A stretch of DNA of 64,000 nucleotides from a bacterium (GTDB taxonomy: Bacteria; SAR324; XYD2-FULL-50-16). The position numbers were made by a program, and so were the translations under genes. Below the pieces are notes generated by a model. It made no database searches and was not told the DNA's origin. It was given only the letters and a program-made list of their open reading frames with translations. The stretch is from the NCBI GenBank assembly GCA_024275165.1, contig JAJRZQ010000038.1, positions 113,649-177,648 of the forward strand, read 5' to 3'. Positions 26,278-35,413 of the stretch are shown here, in pieces. How positions within the stretch are numbered: the stretch's first letter is position 1; each line of letters starts with the position of its first letter.

Positions 26278-26505
26278 AGGCCGACTAAGTACTGAGTTTT
26301 CACCGGGGGGATGGTCCGGAATAAAAACCTTCAACGCGCTTAGTCGGCCTCGTGTCCCATAGAGAGGTATGGGGCTTGGTATGCTAGGCAATGAAAAAAT
26401 TATGCCAAAGCTCTCTGGTAACCGGAAGAAATCTTTGTCTTTCCTGGGAGCTGTACCTCGCTTCGAGGTCGCAGGCCTCGCCAAATGAACAGGATACATA
26501 TTTTA
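26278..26505 (-). ncRNA. Candidate structured RNA upstream of hppA
   Basis: Within the 511-base gene-free stretch 26155-26665 there is an unusually dense set of helices. AGGCCGACTAAG (26278-26289) pairs perfectly with CTTAGTCGGCCT (26339-26350); nested within it CCGG pairs with CCGG. CCCATA (26356-26361) pairs with TATGGG (26368-26373), or AGAGAG (26361-26366) with CTCTCT (26411-26416) enclosing GGCA/TGCC. ACCTCG (26455-26460) pairs with CGAGGT (26464-26469). On the minus strand the 12-bp helix is followed by TTTCTTTATTTT, as in a terminator with a large loop, so I favour minus orientation: a leader of hppA or a separate sRNA. It does not match tmRNA, RNase P RNA or SRP RNA by their conserved cores. 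The rest of the stretch shows no gene. Confidence 0.35.
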
Positions 26506-26665
26506 AGAAACTTTGAAAAGCCTTGGGCTAGGTGTTTTCAGAAGGGTCAAAAACCCCTCGCGACTTGATTTAAGTTTGAAAAAACTTGGCTATACTTTAC
26601 AGTCTAAGGAGAGGCTGATAGCTTGTTTTTCAATCCTTACACTGAATTTATTGTAGTTTGTTTTT

Positions 26666-27397
26666 ATGTCTTTTAAGTCGCCCAACCCTGAAACTTATCA
26701 TCAAATTGAACGGGGCTACTACGATCGAATTTTTCAAAAAAACACCGGAATCCAATCTTTGTGGCATCGTTTTAAGTTTCAAACCCTAGGGGAACTGTTA
26801 CGGGGAATTTCGTACCAAAATCTGCTCGACGCGGGCTGCGGGCCCGGCACTTTTATTTCGACTTTGCCCGCAGATAAAACCTGCGTCGGGGTGGACCTCT
26901 CACCAGAGCAAGTGGCCTACGCCCAAGAAAAGTTTAGCGCGGAAAACAAAAATTTTGTGGTCGGGGATATCTTTCATCTCCAACAAGCCGATGAGAGCTT
27001 CGATTTGATCACCTCCATCGAATTGATCGAGCACCTTACCCAAGAGCATATCGACCTCTTTTTTAAAGAGGTTTATCGCTGCTTAAAACCAGGGGGGCAC
27101 TTTCTTTTGACCACCCCAAACTACCGCAGTTTTTGGCCTTTACTCGAATGGATCGTTTCTAAGGTTTCCCCTGTTGACTATTTAGATCAACATATTACAA
27201 AATTCAATTTAAAAAGTTTAACGACTTTGTTGACCCAGTACGGCTTTCAAATAGAACAAGCCTTGACCTACCTCGGTATCGCTCCCTTTTTTGCCGCGTT
27301 CAGCGACCCCTTAGCCCGACAGATCCATCAAATCGAAAAAAATTACCCTCTTTGCCCGGGGAACCTTTTATGTCTTTTAGGGCGAAAAGATGACTGA
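26666..27397 (+). CDS. Class I SAM-dependent methyltransferase
   Basis: 243 residues. Motif I LLDAGCGPGTFISTL (about 51-65), acidic end of beta-2 GVDLSPEQV, motif II-like SFDLITSIELIEHL and KPGGHFLLTTPNY identify a Methyltransf_11/UbiG-like domain. The last 60 residues carry a membrane-proximal hydrophobic patch. The next gene overlaps by eight bases, and both neighbours act on membrane glycoconjugates, so the substrate may be a lipid or sugar in that pathway (inference). No good ribosome-binding site precedes the ATG. Confidence 0.8.
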   Translation: MSFKSPNPETYHQIERGYYDRIFQKNTGIQSLWHRFKFQTLGELLRGISYQNLLDAGCGPGTFISTLPADKTCVGVDLSPEQVAYAQEKFSAENKNFVVGDIFHLQQADESFDLITSIELIEHLTQEHIDLFFKEVYRCLKPGGHFLLTTPNYRSFWPLLEWIVSKVSPVDYLDQHITKFNLKSLTTLLTQYGFQIEQALTYLGIAPFFAAFSDPLARQIHQIEKNYPLCPGNLLCLLGRKDD

Positions 27398-28487
27398 AAA
27401 AAGCCCTGAAAGTCAATTGGCGATTCTCATTCCCACTTATAACGAGGCGGGGAACATTCCCATTTTGTTGCGGGAATTGGTGCAGGCTTTGGACCCCTTT
27501 GACTATGAAATTATTGTCATTGATGATGATTCCCCCGATTTGACCTGGCAGATCGTACAAAATTACGGTCACCTTGCTCCAGGGCGTATCTCGGTAATTC
27601 GGAGGGTCGGCAGGCGAGGTCTTTCTTCTGCGGTGATTGAAGGGATTTTAGCCACCGATGCCGAGTTTTTCTGCGTCATGGACGGGGACTTGCAACACGA
27701 TGTAAACAGCATCGCGGCCCTTTTTCAACTGGGGCGAGAGGGCATGGATGTGGTGGTGGCGAGCCGATATAATCAGGCAGGCGGGTTTGGCGAGTGGAGC
27801 CGTTTACGCCAAGGGATTAGCCGGGTCGCGACCAAAATTTCCAACTGGATTATTCGCCATGACTTAAGCGACCCCATGAGCGGTTTTTTTCTCATGCGCC
27901 GCGCCATTGCCTTGAATAAATTAAGCGAGCTTTCGGGTAAGGGGTTTAAAATCCTTTTGGATATCATCTCCACCTACCCCAAAAACGAACTCTCCATTGC
28001 CGAGGTTCCCTTTGTTTTTAAGACCCGCCTCCACGGAAAAAGCAAGCTCAATATTGGGGTCATGATGCAATTGGGGGAATTTCTCTATAATAAGGTGCTG
28101 GGGAGATACATCCCCTTTCGCTTTATCAAGTTTTTGCTGACCGGTTCTTTGGGGGCGACGGCTCACCTGGGGGTGATTTATCTTTTCCTGCCCTCTTTGG
28201 GGTACAACCAAGCCTTAATCATTGCCATTGAAGTTGCTATTGTCATCAACTTTTATATCAATAACAGCTGGACTTTTTTTGAAACCAGCTTGTCGGGGTT
28301 GGGGGCCTTGTTTGTGGGGTTGTTGAAATTCAATCTTTTTTCCCTCGCCGGGGCCTTGATCAGTTATGCCATCAGTACCCAACTCTTTGTGGGCGGGTTT
28401 CATTGGGTAGCCGCTTCGCTTTTGGGGGCTTTGGTCGCCTCTTTATGGAATTACAACCTCAACCGCATCTTTACCTGGAGTAGCTGA
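27390..28487 (+). CDS. Polyprenyl-phosphate glycosyltransferase fused to GtrA domain
   Basis: 365 residues. Residues 8-230 are a GT2 domain of the dolichol-phosphate-mannose-synthase type: ILIPTYNEAGNI, the DDDSPD nucleotide motif, MDGDLQHD as the metal-binding site, and DPMSGFFLMRR. Residues 240-360 form a four-helix GtrA-like membrane domain (FIKFLLTGSLGATAHLGVIYLF ...). It should transfer a sugar to undecaprenyl phosphate and help flip or anchor it. Start overlaps the methyltransferase by eight bases; the DUF2079 gene follows after 41 bases and is a plausible user of the lipid-linked sugar. Confidence 0.85.
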   Translation: MTEKSPESQLAILIPTYNEAGNIPILLRELVQALDPFDYEIIVIDDDSPDLTWQIVQNYGHLAPGRISVIRRVGRRGLSSAVIEGILATDAEFFCVMDGDLQHDVNSIAALFQLGREGMDVVVASRYNQAGGFGEWSRLRQGISRVATKISNWIIRHDLSDPMSGFFLMRRAIALNKLSELSGKGFKILLDIISTYPKNELSIAEVPFVFKTRLHGKSKLNIGVMMQLGEFLYNKVLGRYIPFRFIKFLLTGSLGATAHLGVIYLFLPSLGYNQALIIAIEVAIVINFYINNSWTFFETSLSGLGALFVGLLKFNLFSLAGALISYAISTQLFVGGFHWVAASLLGALVASLWNYNLNRIFTWSS

Positions 28488-28528
28488 AAAGGCGGTTCAA
28501 ATTCATCAGATCGAGGTCCAAGAAAAAA

Positions 28529-30136
28529 ATGAATCAAAGCAAACTGTTTAATTTCAGCCTGGGGCTATCTTTTATTCTCTGGTGGAGCGGCCTGGCAGGA
28601 ACGCAGGCCTACCAGGCCCCGCTGTTGCTTTGGTTGCTGCTTTTGGCCTTTTGGATCTATCAAGGTCGGTTTGTCGAGCTTTTTTCGGCCAAAATACAAC
28701 AGGCAGGGCTGGGCCTCCAGCAAGCGCAAACCCAGTCTAGGCTCATTCTTTTTTTGGGTTTGCAGGTGCTGATCTGGCTGGCCGTGGTGGTAGCTCGATA
28801 TTTTAGCTTTCACCTGCATACCTGGGATTCGGGGATCAATTCCAATGTGATCTATAATCTCTCTCAAGGGGAATTTTACCTCTCCTTTTTACGGGTCAAC
28901 AACCTCGGCGACCACTTTACCCCCTCTTATCTGCTCTTGGTCCCCCTGTATTGGATTGCTCCCCATACGCTGTGGATTATGGTTCTCAAGGTGTTTGCCT
29001 ATGGGGCGACACCCTATTTATTTTATCTTCTGGCTCGAAACGAACTCCCCGACCCGATTCAGGCGAGGCAGATCGGCATCTTAGCGGGGTTTTGGTGGTT
29101 TTTCCTTTACTCCCCCGCGGTCAATGCGATGCGTTATGAGTTCTCCCCTTGTAGCCTGAGTACCCCCTTGATTGTGTTGGCCTTTATGGCGCTAAGAAAA
29201 GAGCAATGGGGGCGTTTTTTCTTTTTTTCTTTGCTGATCTTGGGGCTCAAAGAACACTTCGGCGGGTTTTGGATCGGACTGGGTTGTTATCTGTTTTTAT
29301 CCGAGGGGAGGAAAAAAACCGGCGTGGCCCTGATTGCCGGAGGTACGCTGGTCATTTATTTGGTCATGTTCCAAATCCAGCCTTGGGCAAGGCAAGGTTA
29401 TCCGCAGTTTCGCGAGGCGGGGTATCAATTCGGCAGCCTGATCGGCCCTTTCATCGACCTGGATAAAAAAGCGATTTATCTTTTTAAGTTATTGTTGCCC
29501 TTTGGCTTTTTACCTTTGATTCATTGGCGAACCGGGATTTTGGCCGCCCCCTTGATCGGGGTCAATTTGGTGAGCGGTTATGCCAATATGTATTCGGGTC
29601 GGTTTCATTACGATGACGCCAACTCGACTCTGTTGCTGATCAGCATGGTGATGATCTTAAAAACTCCCTTGAGGTTGAAGTTGCCCCAGGGCCGCGGGGG
29701 GCAAAGTTTGCTGTTGCTTGCTTTGACCCTATTTTTTGTGTGGATGCCCTTTAGCCCCTTGCGCCAATTGCGCAAGGGGTTCCCTACGCCGGAAACCCTA
29801 ACCCTGAAAGCCGAACTCAACCGTTTTGAGCGGCAATATCCCCAGGCCGCTTTGGTGGTCGCTCCCTTTTTGGGCCCCCATCTCTTGCGGCGAGAAATCC
29901 AAGCTTTATATCACCCCAGGGCCCAACCGAGTTGCGCTGATAAATTCAGCATTTATAGTCGGCCCGGTCCGGTGGATTTTATTTTAATCCCCGCCGGCTA
30001 CAAAAGGGTGAAAGAGGTTTACGGAATCGCCGAGCCCAAAGCTTGTTTGGAATCTCTTTTAAATGACCCTCGCTATCAACTCCTACCGGGCTATAGTCAA
30101 CTCATGGCCTTTAGGCTTGTTTCCCCTCTGCGTTAG
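28529..30136 (+). CDS. DUF2079 multi-pass membrane protein (GT-C-like)
   Basis: 535 residues with about ten to twelve membrane helices. The family signature TWDSGINSNVIYNLSQG followed by NNLGDHFTPSYLLLVP occurs at about 93-140, and RYEFSPCSLSTPLI later; the acidic residue in the first loop after helix 1-2 is what DUF2079 shares with GT-C glycosyltransferases. It may use a polyprenyl-phosphate sugar made by the preceding gene. Acceptor unknown. Confidence 0.75.
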   Translation: MNQSKLFNFSLGLSFILWWSGLAGTQAYQAPLLLWLLLLAFWIYQGRFVELFSAKIQQAGLGLQQAQTQSRLILFLGLQVLIWLAVVVARYFSFHLHTWDSGINSNVIYNLSQGEFYLSFLRVNNLGDHFTPSYLLLVPLYWIAPHTLWIMVLKVFAYGATPYLFYLLARNELPDPIQARQIGILAGFWWFFLYSPAVNAMRYEFSPCSLSTPLIVLAFMALRKEQWGRFFFFSLLILGLKEHFGGFWIGLGCYLFLSEGRKKTGVALIAGGTLVIYLVMFQIQPWARQGYPQFREAGYQFGSLIGPFIDLDKKAIYLFKLLLPFGFLPLIHWRTGILAAPLIGVNLVSGYANMYSGRFHYDDANSTLLLISMVMILKTPLRLKLPQGRGGQSLLLLALTLFFVWMPFSPLRQLRKGFPTPETLTLKAELNRFERQYPQAALVVAPFLGPHLLRREIQALYHPRAQPSCADKFSIYSRPGPVDFILIPAGYKRVKEVYGIAEPKACLESLLNDPRYQLLPGYSQLMAFRLVSPLR

Positions 30137-30266
30137 TTTTTGCTTGGCTGTAGGGGGAGCCGCTTCCTCCTGTCTTGTTTGTCAAAAATGTTAAAATTTG
30201 TTCTGTTTGTTATTTTTGGCAGGAGGTTAATTGTTTATCTATTTGATTTTTATTACTATTACTTAG

Positions 30267-30282
30267 TGGCACAACTCTTGGA
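30267..30282 (+). promoter_or_regulatory. Sigma-54-like promoter upstream of amt
   Basis: TGGCACAACTCTTGGA matches the sigma-54 consensus TGGCAYRNNNNTTGCW except that the C of the -12 GC is G. The -24 half is perfect and spacing is right. The start would be near 30294, about 58 bases before the amt ATG. Nitrogen-responsive control of amt-glnK by sigma-54/NtrC is common in Proteobacteria, and rpoN is present in this window. The mismatch at -12 lowers confidence. Confidence 0.55.
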
Positions 30283-30351
30283 GTAGCTAGGGAGACTGCA
30301 GTCAAATTAACTTTAAAAATCCCTCTAAGGGCTTACTCAAAGAGATTCCCA

Positions 30352-31680
30352 ATGAAGTTTTTCCTTTTATTCGGCTTAACCCTGATTTTAGCCTTTCCCG
30401 CCTTTGGGTTGGAAGGTAAAATTGACGGAAAAGAGGTGCCGGCCTTACAATACGCGATGGATACCCTCTGGGTATTGCTTGCCGCAGTATTAGTGTTTTT
30501 TATGCAAGCTGGGTTTGCCATGGTGGAAACCGGCATGACCCGCGCTAAAAACGCGGTGAACATTATGATGAAAAATATGATGGATCTAAGCATTGGCGCC
30601 CTCAGTTTTTGGGCTCTTGGCTTTGGCATCATGTTTGGTACCGGTAATGCCTTTATGGGCACCAGCGGTTTTTTTGTCGATGCTTCTAAAGTAGATGCCT
30701 ATGCCAGCCTGGCTTGGACCTCTGTTCCCGTTTTTGCCGCCTTTATTTTTCAAGCGGTTTTTGCCGCTACCGCGGCCACCATTATCTCGGGTGCCGTGGC
30801 AGAGCGCATTAAGTTTTCTACCTACCTGATGATCTCGATTGTCGTTACCACCTTGATTTATCCGATTTCCGGCCATTGGGGCTGGGGCGGTGGCTGGTTG
30901 GGCGATGTCGGCTTTACCGATTTTGCCGGCTCCACGATTGTACATTCCGTAGGGGGATGGGCCGCCTTGGCCGCGGTTTTGGTTTTAGGCCCCCGCATCG
31001 GTAAATACGGCAAAAATGGCGAGACTCGGGTTATCGCCGGTCACAACATCCCTTTGGCCACCTTAGGGGTTTTTATTCTTTGGATGGGCTGGTACGGGTT
31101 TAATCCCGGTTCCACCATGGCTGCCGATGTTTCCATTGGGGCTATCGCGGTCACCACCACCTTGGCTGCCGCGGCAGGCAGTTTAACCGCTTTTATCTTG
31201 ACCTATTTGAAGTATAAAAGAGCCGATGTCGGCATGACCCTCAACGGCGCCTTAGCCGGCTTGGTGGGGATTACCGCGGGTTGTGCCAATGTTACCCCCG
31301 TGGGGGCTATTTTGGTTGGCGTGCTCAGTGGGTCTGTTGTTTTGGTTTCCGTACTCTTTTTAGATCGAATCAAGGTAGACGATCCCGTTGGCGCCATCAG
31401 CGTGCATGGGGTTTGCGGTGCCGTAGGCACCTTGGCCCTCGGGTTTTTAGACGCCGAAAACGGGGTCTTGTATGGCGGCGGCTTTGACTTGCTGCAAGCT
31501 CAAGCGATTGGGGTACTTTCGATTGGGGCTTGGGCTTTTGGGGTTTCTTTTGCCATTTTTAAGGCTTTAGACCTCATCATGGGTTTAAGAGTTACCCAAG
31601 AAGAAGAAGAGCAAGGCTTGGATTACGCGGAACACGGCGCGAACGCTTATCCTAATTTTAATGTCAGCACAATTAAATAA
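30352..31680 (+). CDS. amt: Ammonium transporter
   Basis: 442 residues with a cleavable signal sequence (residues 1-18) and then 11 membrane helices. Family landmarks: the helix-1 segment FFMQAGFAMVETGMTRAKNAVN, the FAGSTIVHSVGGWAAL region with Asp/His near the Phe gate, and the second pore His in DDPVGAISVHGVCG. It conducts ammonium into the cytoplasm and is gated by PII. The putative porin and the PII gene follow on the same strand, so the unit is amt-porin-glnK. Confidence 0.95.
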   Translation: MKFFLLFGLTLILAFPAFGLEGKIDGKEVPALQYAMDTLWVLLAAVLVFFMQAGFAMVETGMTRAKNAVNIMMKNMMDLSIGALSFWALGFGIMFGTGNAFMGTSGFFVDASKVDAYASLAWTSVPVFAAFIFQAVFAATAATIISGAVAERIKFSTYLMISIVVTTLIYPISGHWGWGGGWLGDVGFTDFAGSTIVHSVGGWAALAAVLVLGPRIGKYGKNGETRVIAGHNIPLATLGVFILWMGWYGFNPGSTMAADVSIGAIAVTTTLAAAAGSLTAFILTYLKYKRADVGMTLNGALAGLVGITAGCANVTPVGAILVGVLSGSVVLVSVLFLDRIKVDDPVGAISVHGVCGAVGTLALGFLDAENGVLYGGGFDLLQAQAIGVLSIGAWAFGVSFAIFKALDLIMGLRVTQEEEEQGLDYAEHGANAYPNFNVSTIK

Positions 31681-31692
31681 CGATTATCAATT

Positions 31693-31709
31693 AGGGGGAA
31701 AAGCCCCCT
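31693..31709 (+). other. Intercistronic hairpin between amt and porin
   Basis: AGGGGG (31693-31698) pairs with CCCCCT (31704-31709) across a five-base AAAAG loop, 12 bases after the amt stop. No U-run follows. It could act as a processing or stability element separating amt from the downstream genes. Confidence 0.5.
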
Positions 31710-31727
31710 CAATGTATGGAGAACTCA

Positions 31728-32543
31728 ATGTTGAAAAAAATGACGACCCTGCTTATTTTTGGCGCCTTTACTGTTTCCGGTTTGCAGGCACAAGAAGTCG
31801 AAGTCAAAGAAGGTATGACCACCAAACCCCTGGTTGGTCACCAGCATGTGGAAAATGTAGCTGAAGGTTTTGTGCCCGATGTTTCTGGTTATGTGGGTGT
31901 GGTGAGCAGTTATGTTTGGCGCGGGGTGCCTCAGGGCAACCGGGCGACCAGCGTGCAAGGCGGTATTGACTTAGCTGTTGACGGCCTGAACTTCGGCACC
32001 TGGATCGCTTCGATTGGCGGCGCTACGGGTAATGAAACCGATTATTATGTTTCTTATGAAGGGGATGCCGGGGGACTCGGTTATACCGTTGGATTGACGC
32101 TATATTCTTATGATTTTAAAGCCTTTAAGGAAATTACCAAAGATGGCAAAGGCGTTCAGGTCACCACCCAAAAAGAATTTTTCGTTGGCGCCAGCTACGG
32201 GGATTTTTCCGGAACCTATTACATGGTTCCCGCAGAAGACTCGACTTACGCAATTACCGACAAGGCAACTTCCAGCACCGCTTTAAATTTGCTGTAATTG
32301 GGTTGGGGCGGCAGCGTCGGCAAGTTTGACGCGGTTTTGACCTACAATACCGGTACCTATAACCAACAGGTGTTGACCACGGGCAATGCCCTTGAATCTA
32401 CCTCTATTTTAGCATACTCTTTGGGTAGATCCGTTTCTGAAATCGTAACGGTTTCGTTTAACGGCACCAAGGTGTTGACTAATTCGGATAAAGGAACGCA
32501 ACTCCAAGATGAATTTTGGATGAGTTTAGAGGTGGCCTATTAA
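31728..32543 (+). pseudogene. TorF-family putative porin, interrupted by an in-frame TAA
   Basis: Start at 31728 is backed by GGAG seven bases upstream. Residues 1-20 are a signal peptide; the mature part starts with DVSGYVGVVSSYVWRGVPQG, typical of TorF/Gcw_chp outer-membrane porins found beside ammonium transporters. A TAA at 32295-32297 breaks the frame after ALNLL. The same frame then continues for 81 codons (LGWGGSVGKFDAVLTYNTG onward) to LEVAY at 32543, and those codons encode the missing barrel strands with an aromatic C-terminus. No frameshift is needed, so one base change (for example CAA, GAA or TAT to TAA) explains it. Either a recent pseudogene, a sequencing error, or readthrough. 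Confidence 0.75.
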
Positions 32544-32930
<387 letters not shown>

Positions 32931-32981
32931 TTTCATTTTGGGGATGTAGTTTAAATTAGGCTATTTACGCATCGTCCTGAG

Positions 32982-33006
32982 ACCCCCTTTATGGGGGTTT
33001 TTTTTG
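32982..33006 (+). terminator. Intrinsic terminator after glnK
   Basis: ACCCCC (32982-32987), loop TTTAT, GGGGGT (32993-32998), then a run of eight or so T to 33005. Typical strong intrinsic terminator closing the amt-glnK unit. Confidence 0.9.
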
Positions 33007-33118
33007 TCCCGTATTCTTAATTACAAATAGAATATAAATTCAACAGCTTTACTTGCGCCCCTGGAGCAAGGTGCGGTAGAATAGTTCATATCCCGCAACC
33101 CGATTTAACTTTTATTTT

Positions 33119-34002
33119 ATGAAACTAATCGAAAAAATTTTACCGACTCAAGGCCAGGTTTATAAACCGAGCCAGCCCTTTTGCGCTACCTTGATCGAAA
33201 ATCAGCGCATTACCCCGCCCGAGAGTGTCGATGATATACGCCATTTGGTTTTTGATCTTACGGGCAGCGGGATTGAGTATTTAGAGGGGCAATCCATGGG
33301 GGTGGTGCCCCCGGGGGAAACTGTCGAGGGCAAACGGCATAAGGTCCGGCTTTATTCGATTTCCTCAGCGCGCTGCGGTGACGACGGAAAATGCGCCACC
33401 GTGAGCTTGACGGTGAAACGAATCCTTTACCTTGATGACCAGGGGCAAGAGAAACAGGGGCTTTCCTCAAACTACTTAACCAGTCTGCCGATAGGGGCAA
33501 AGGTCATGCTCACCGGCCCTGTGGGCCGTAAATTCCTTCTCCCCCAAGAGGACTCGGTGAACCTGATCATGGTGGCGGTGGGCACGGGCATTGCCCCTTT
33601 TCGCTCCTTCATTGAGCATATCTACCGGGAAAAAGGTGGTTGGAAGGGCTGCATTCGTCTTTTTTACGGGGCGAAAACGGGTTTGGAAAGCCTCTATATG
33701 AATCAAGAGAAAACGATATCGGCCAATACTTTACCCAAGAAACCTTCCAAGCCTTTAAGGCTCTATCAAGAGAAACCCCGGGGAAAAAAGAATATGTGCA
33801 AGATAAAATCCTCGCGGCGAAACAAACCCTCTGGCCCCTTTTAAAAGAAGGAAACTTCTGCTTTTATCTTTGTGGATTAAAAGACTTGGAAAGGGGCATT
33901 GAAAAAATATTCCGCTCCTGGGCGGAAGAAGAAAATTTAAACTGGGATGAGATGCAAAATCGGTTTAAGGCGCAGGGCCAGTGGAACATTGAGGTTTATT
34001 AA
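33119..34002 (+). pseudogene. Plant-type ferredoxin-NADP+ reductase, frameshifted
   Basis: The first frame (from 33119) encodes the FAD domain with RLYSISS (FAD-binding) and the start of the NADP domain (MVAVGTGIAPFRSF, then RLFYGAKTGLESLYMN). It then runs into nonsense. The frame one base back encodes ENDIGQYF..LSRETPGKKEYVQDKI..FYLCGLKDLERGI..QGQWNIEVY, the exact remainder of a cyanobacterial/plant-type FNR with its C-terminal Tyr. One extra A in the AAAA run at 33709-33712 would restore MNQEKNDIGQYF. The intact enzyme moves electrons between ferredoxin and NADP(H). A sequencing indel is possible. sthA starts four bases after the stop. Confidence 0.8.
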
Positions 34003-34005
34003 GCC

Positions 34006-35409
34006 ATGGCAACCTATGATCTCATCATCATTGGTTCCGGCCCTGCGGGGGAAAAAGCGGCTTTAGAGGCCAGTCGCTTGGGGGCGAAGACCGCAGTGGT
34101 CGAAAAATGGATTCATCCCGGCGGGGCGAGTGTGATTAGTGGGACGCTGCCCTCGAAATCCTTGCGAGAAACGGTGCAGTATTTACAAACCCTCTCCCAC
34201 CCAGAACTAAACGGAATCTGTGCCAAGCTGGATAAAGGGCTCACGGTACAAGATTTAATGCACTTAAAGAATGTGGTTACCCTAGGGCGAATTGATTGTA
34301 TTTTTTCTGCCTATCGTGCCTCGGAAATCGACTACTACCAAGCCAAAGCCCGTTTTACGAGCGAGCGCGAGATTTTTTGCCAGCCTGAGCAAGGGGAAGG
34401 TTATTATCTTCGAGGGGATAAATTTATCCTTGCCGTGGGTACCCATCCCTTTCAACCGGTCGATTGGCCCTTGGACCAAAAAATCATTCTAGACAGCGAC
34501 GGCATTTTAAATCTGAATCGTTTACCCAAAAAAATGGGGGTTTACGGGGGTGGGGTGATCGGTTGTGAGTATGCCACGATTTTCGGCAAAATCGGGGTGG
34601 AGGTCACCTTGATCGACCCACGGGGTACGCTCTTGAGTTTTTTGGATCATGCCATTAGCACAGAGTTGCAGGAAATTTTTATTCACAGTGGGATTTGCTT
34701 ACGCCTAGGGGAGTCGAGTGAAACCGTGACCTTAGAGGGGGAGGAGGCGGTTTTGACTTTATCGAGCGGAGAAATATTGCGTTTTGATACCCTGCTTTTT
34801 GCCAATGGCAGGCAGGGGGCGACTCAAGGGCTGGGGTTGGAAGAGCTTGGAATTGAGGTAGACGGGCGTTGTCAGTTGAAGGTGAATGATCAATTTCAAA
34901 CCAACCTGCCTCATATCTACGCGGTGGGGGATGTCATCGGCCCTCCGGCCCTGGTTTCGGTCAGCAATCGCGAGGGGAGGCTCGCCGCCCGTCACGCGGT
35001 AACGGGGCAACCGGTACGGCGGGACCATGGTTTTATCCCCTCGGCGGTCTACAGCATTCCCGAGATTGGGATGATCGGTAAAACCGAGCAAGAATTGAAG
35101 GCGGAAGGCACCCCTTACGCGCAGGGGGTTTGTTATTTTTCCGATCTGGCTAAGGGGTTGATGTTGGGGGTTAAAGAAGGTTTTTTAAAGCTGCTTTTTT
35201 GCCCGAGAACGCATCAAATCTTTGGGGTCCATATCCTGGGGCCCCAAGCAGCGGAATTGATTCACCTGGGGCAGGCGGTCATGAAGCTGGGCGGTACCTT
35301 GGATTATTTTATGGATGAGGTGCTCAATTTCCCCACCCTTTCCGCCGCCTACAAGGTGGCTGCGTTAAATGGGGTGCAAAAGGGGGATCAAATCTGCCAG
35401 AAACTCTAA
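34006..35409 (+). CDS. sthA: Soluble pyridine nucleotide transhydrogenase (Si-specific)
   Basis: 467 residues of the flavoprotein disulfide reductase family. The FAD Rossmann motif IIGSGPAGEKAALEA is at 8-22, but the redox CxxxxC is replaced (GGASVISGTLPSKSLRETV), as in SthA. The NAD(P) motif GGGVIGCEYATIFGKIGVEVTLID is at about 182-205, and HxxxxE-like C-terminal residues follow. It equilibrates NADPH and NAD+. Being next to a ferredoxin-NADP reductase suggests a redox-balancing operon. Dihydrolipoamide dehydrogenase is excluded by the missing cysteines. Confidence 0.88.
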   Translation: MATYDLIIIGSGPAGEKAALEASRLGAKTAVVEKWIHPGGASVISGTLPSKSLRETVQYLQTLSHPELNGICAKLDKGLTVQDLMHLKNVVTLGRIDCIFSAYRASEIDYYQAKARFTSEREIFCQPEQGEGYYLRGDKFILAVGTHPFQPVDWPLDQKIILDSDGILNLNRLPKKMGVYGGGVIGCEYATIFGKIGVEVTLIDPRGTLLSFLDHAISTELQEIFIHSGICLRLGESSETVTLEGEEAVLTLSSGEILRFDTLLFANGRQGATQGLGLEELGIEVDGRCQLKVNDQFQTNLPHIYAVGDVIGPPALVSVSNREGRLAARHAVTGQPVRRDHGFIPSAVYSIPEIGMIGKTEQELKAEGTPYAQGVCYFSDLAKGLMLGVKEGFLKLLFCPRTHQIFGVHILGPQAAELIHLGQAVMKLGGTLDYFMDEVLNFPTLSAAYKVAALNGVQKGDQICQKL

Positions 35410-35413
35410 AAAA

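Noticed and set aside
26278-26505. 6S, tmRNA, RNase P or SRP RNA identity
   Set aside because: None of the conserved cores is present: no GGAAGGAAGCAGCC-type SRP loop, no GAGGAAAGUC of RNase P, no tmRNA tag frame or terminal CCA. 6S was considered, but the multiple separate hairpins do not form the single long bulged rod.
32295-32297. Selenocysteine or pyrrolysine recoding in the porin
   Set aside because: The stop is TAA, not TGA or TAG, and no SECIS-like stem was seen immediately after it.
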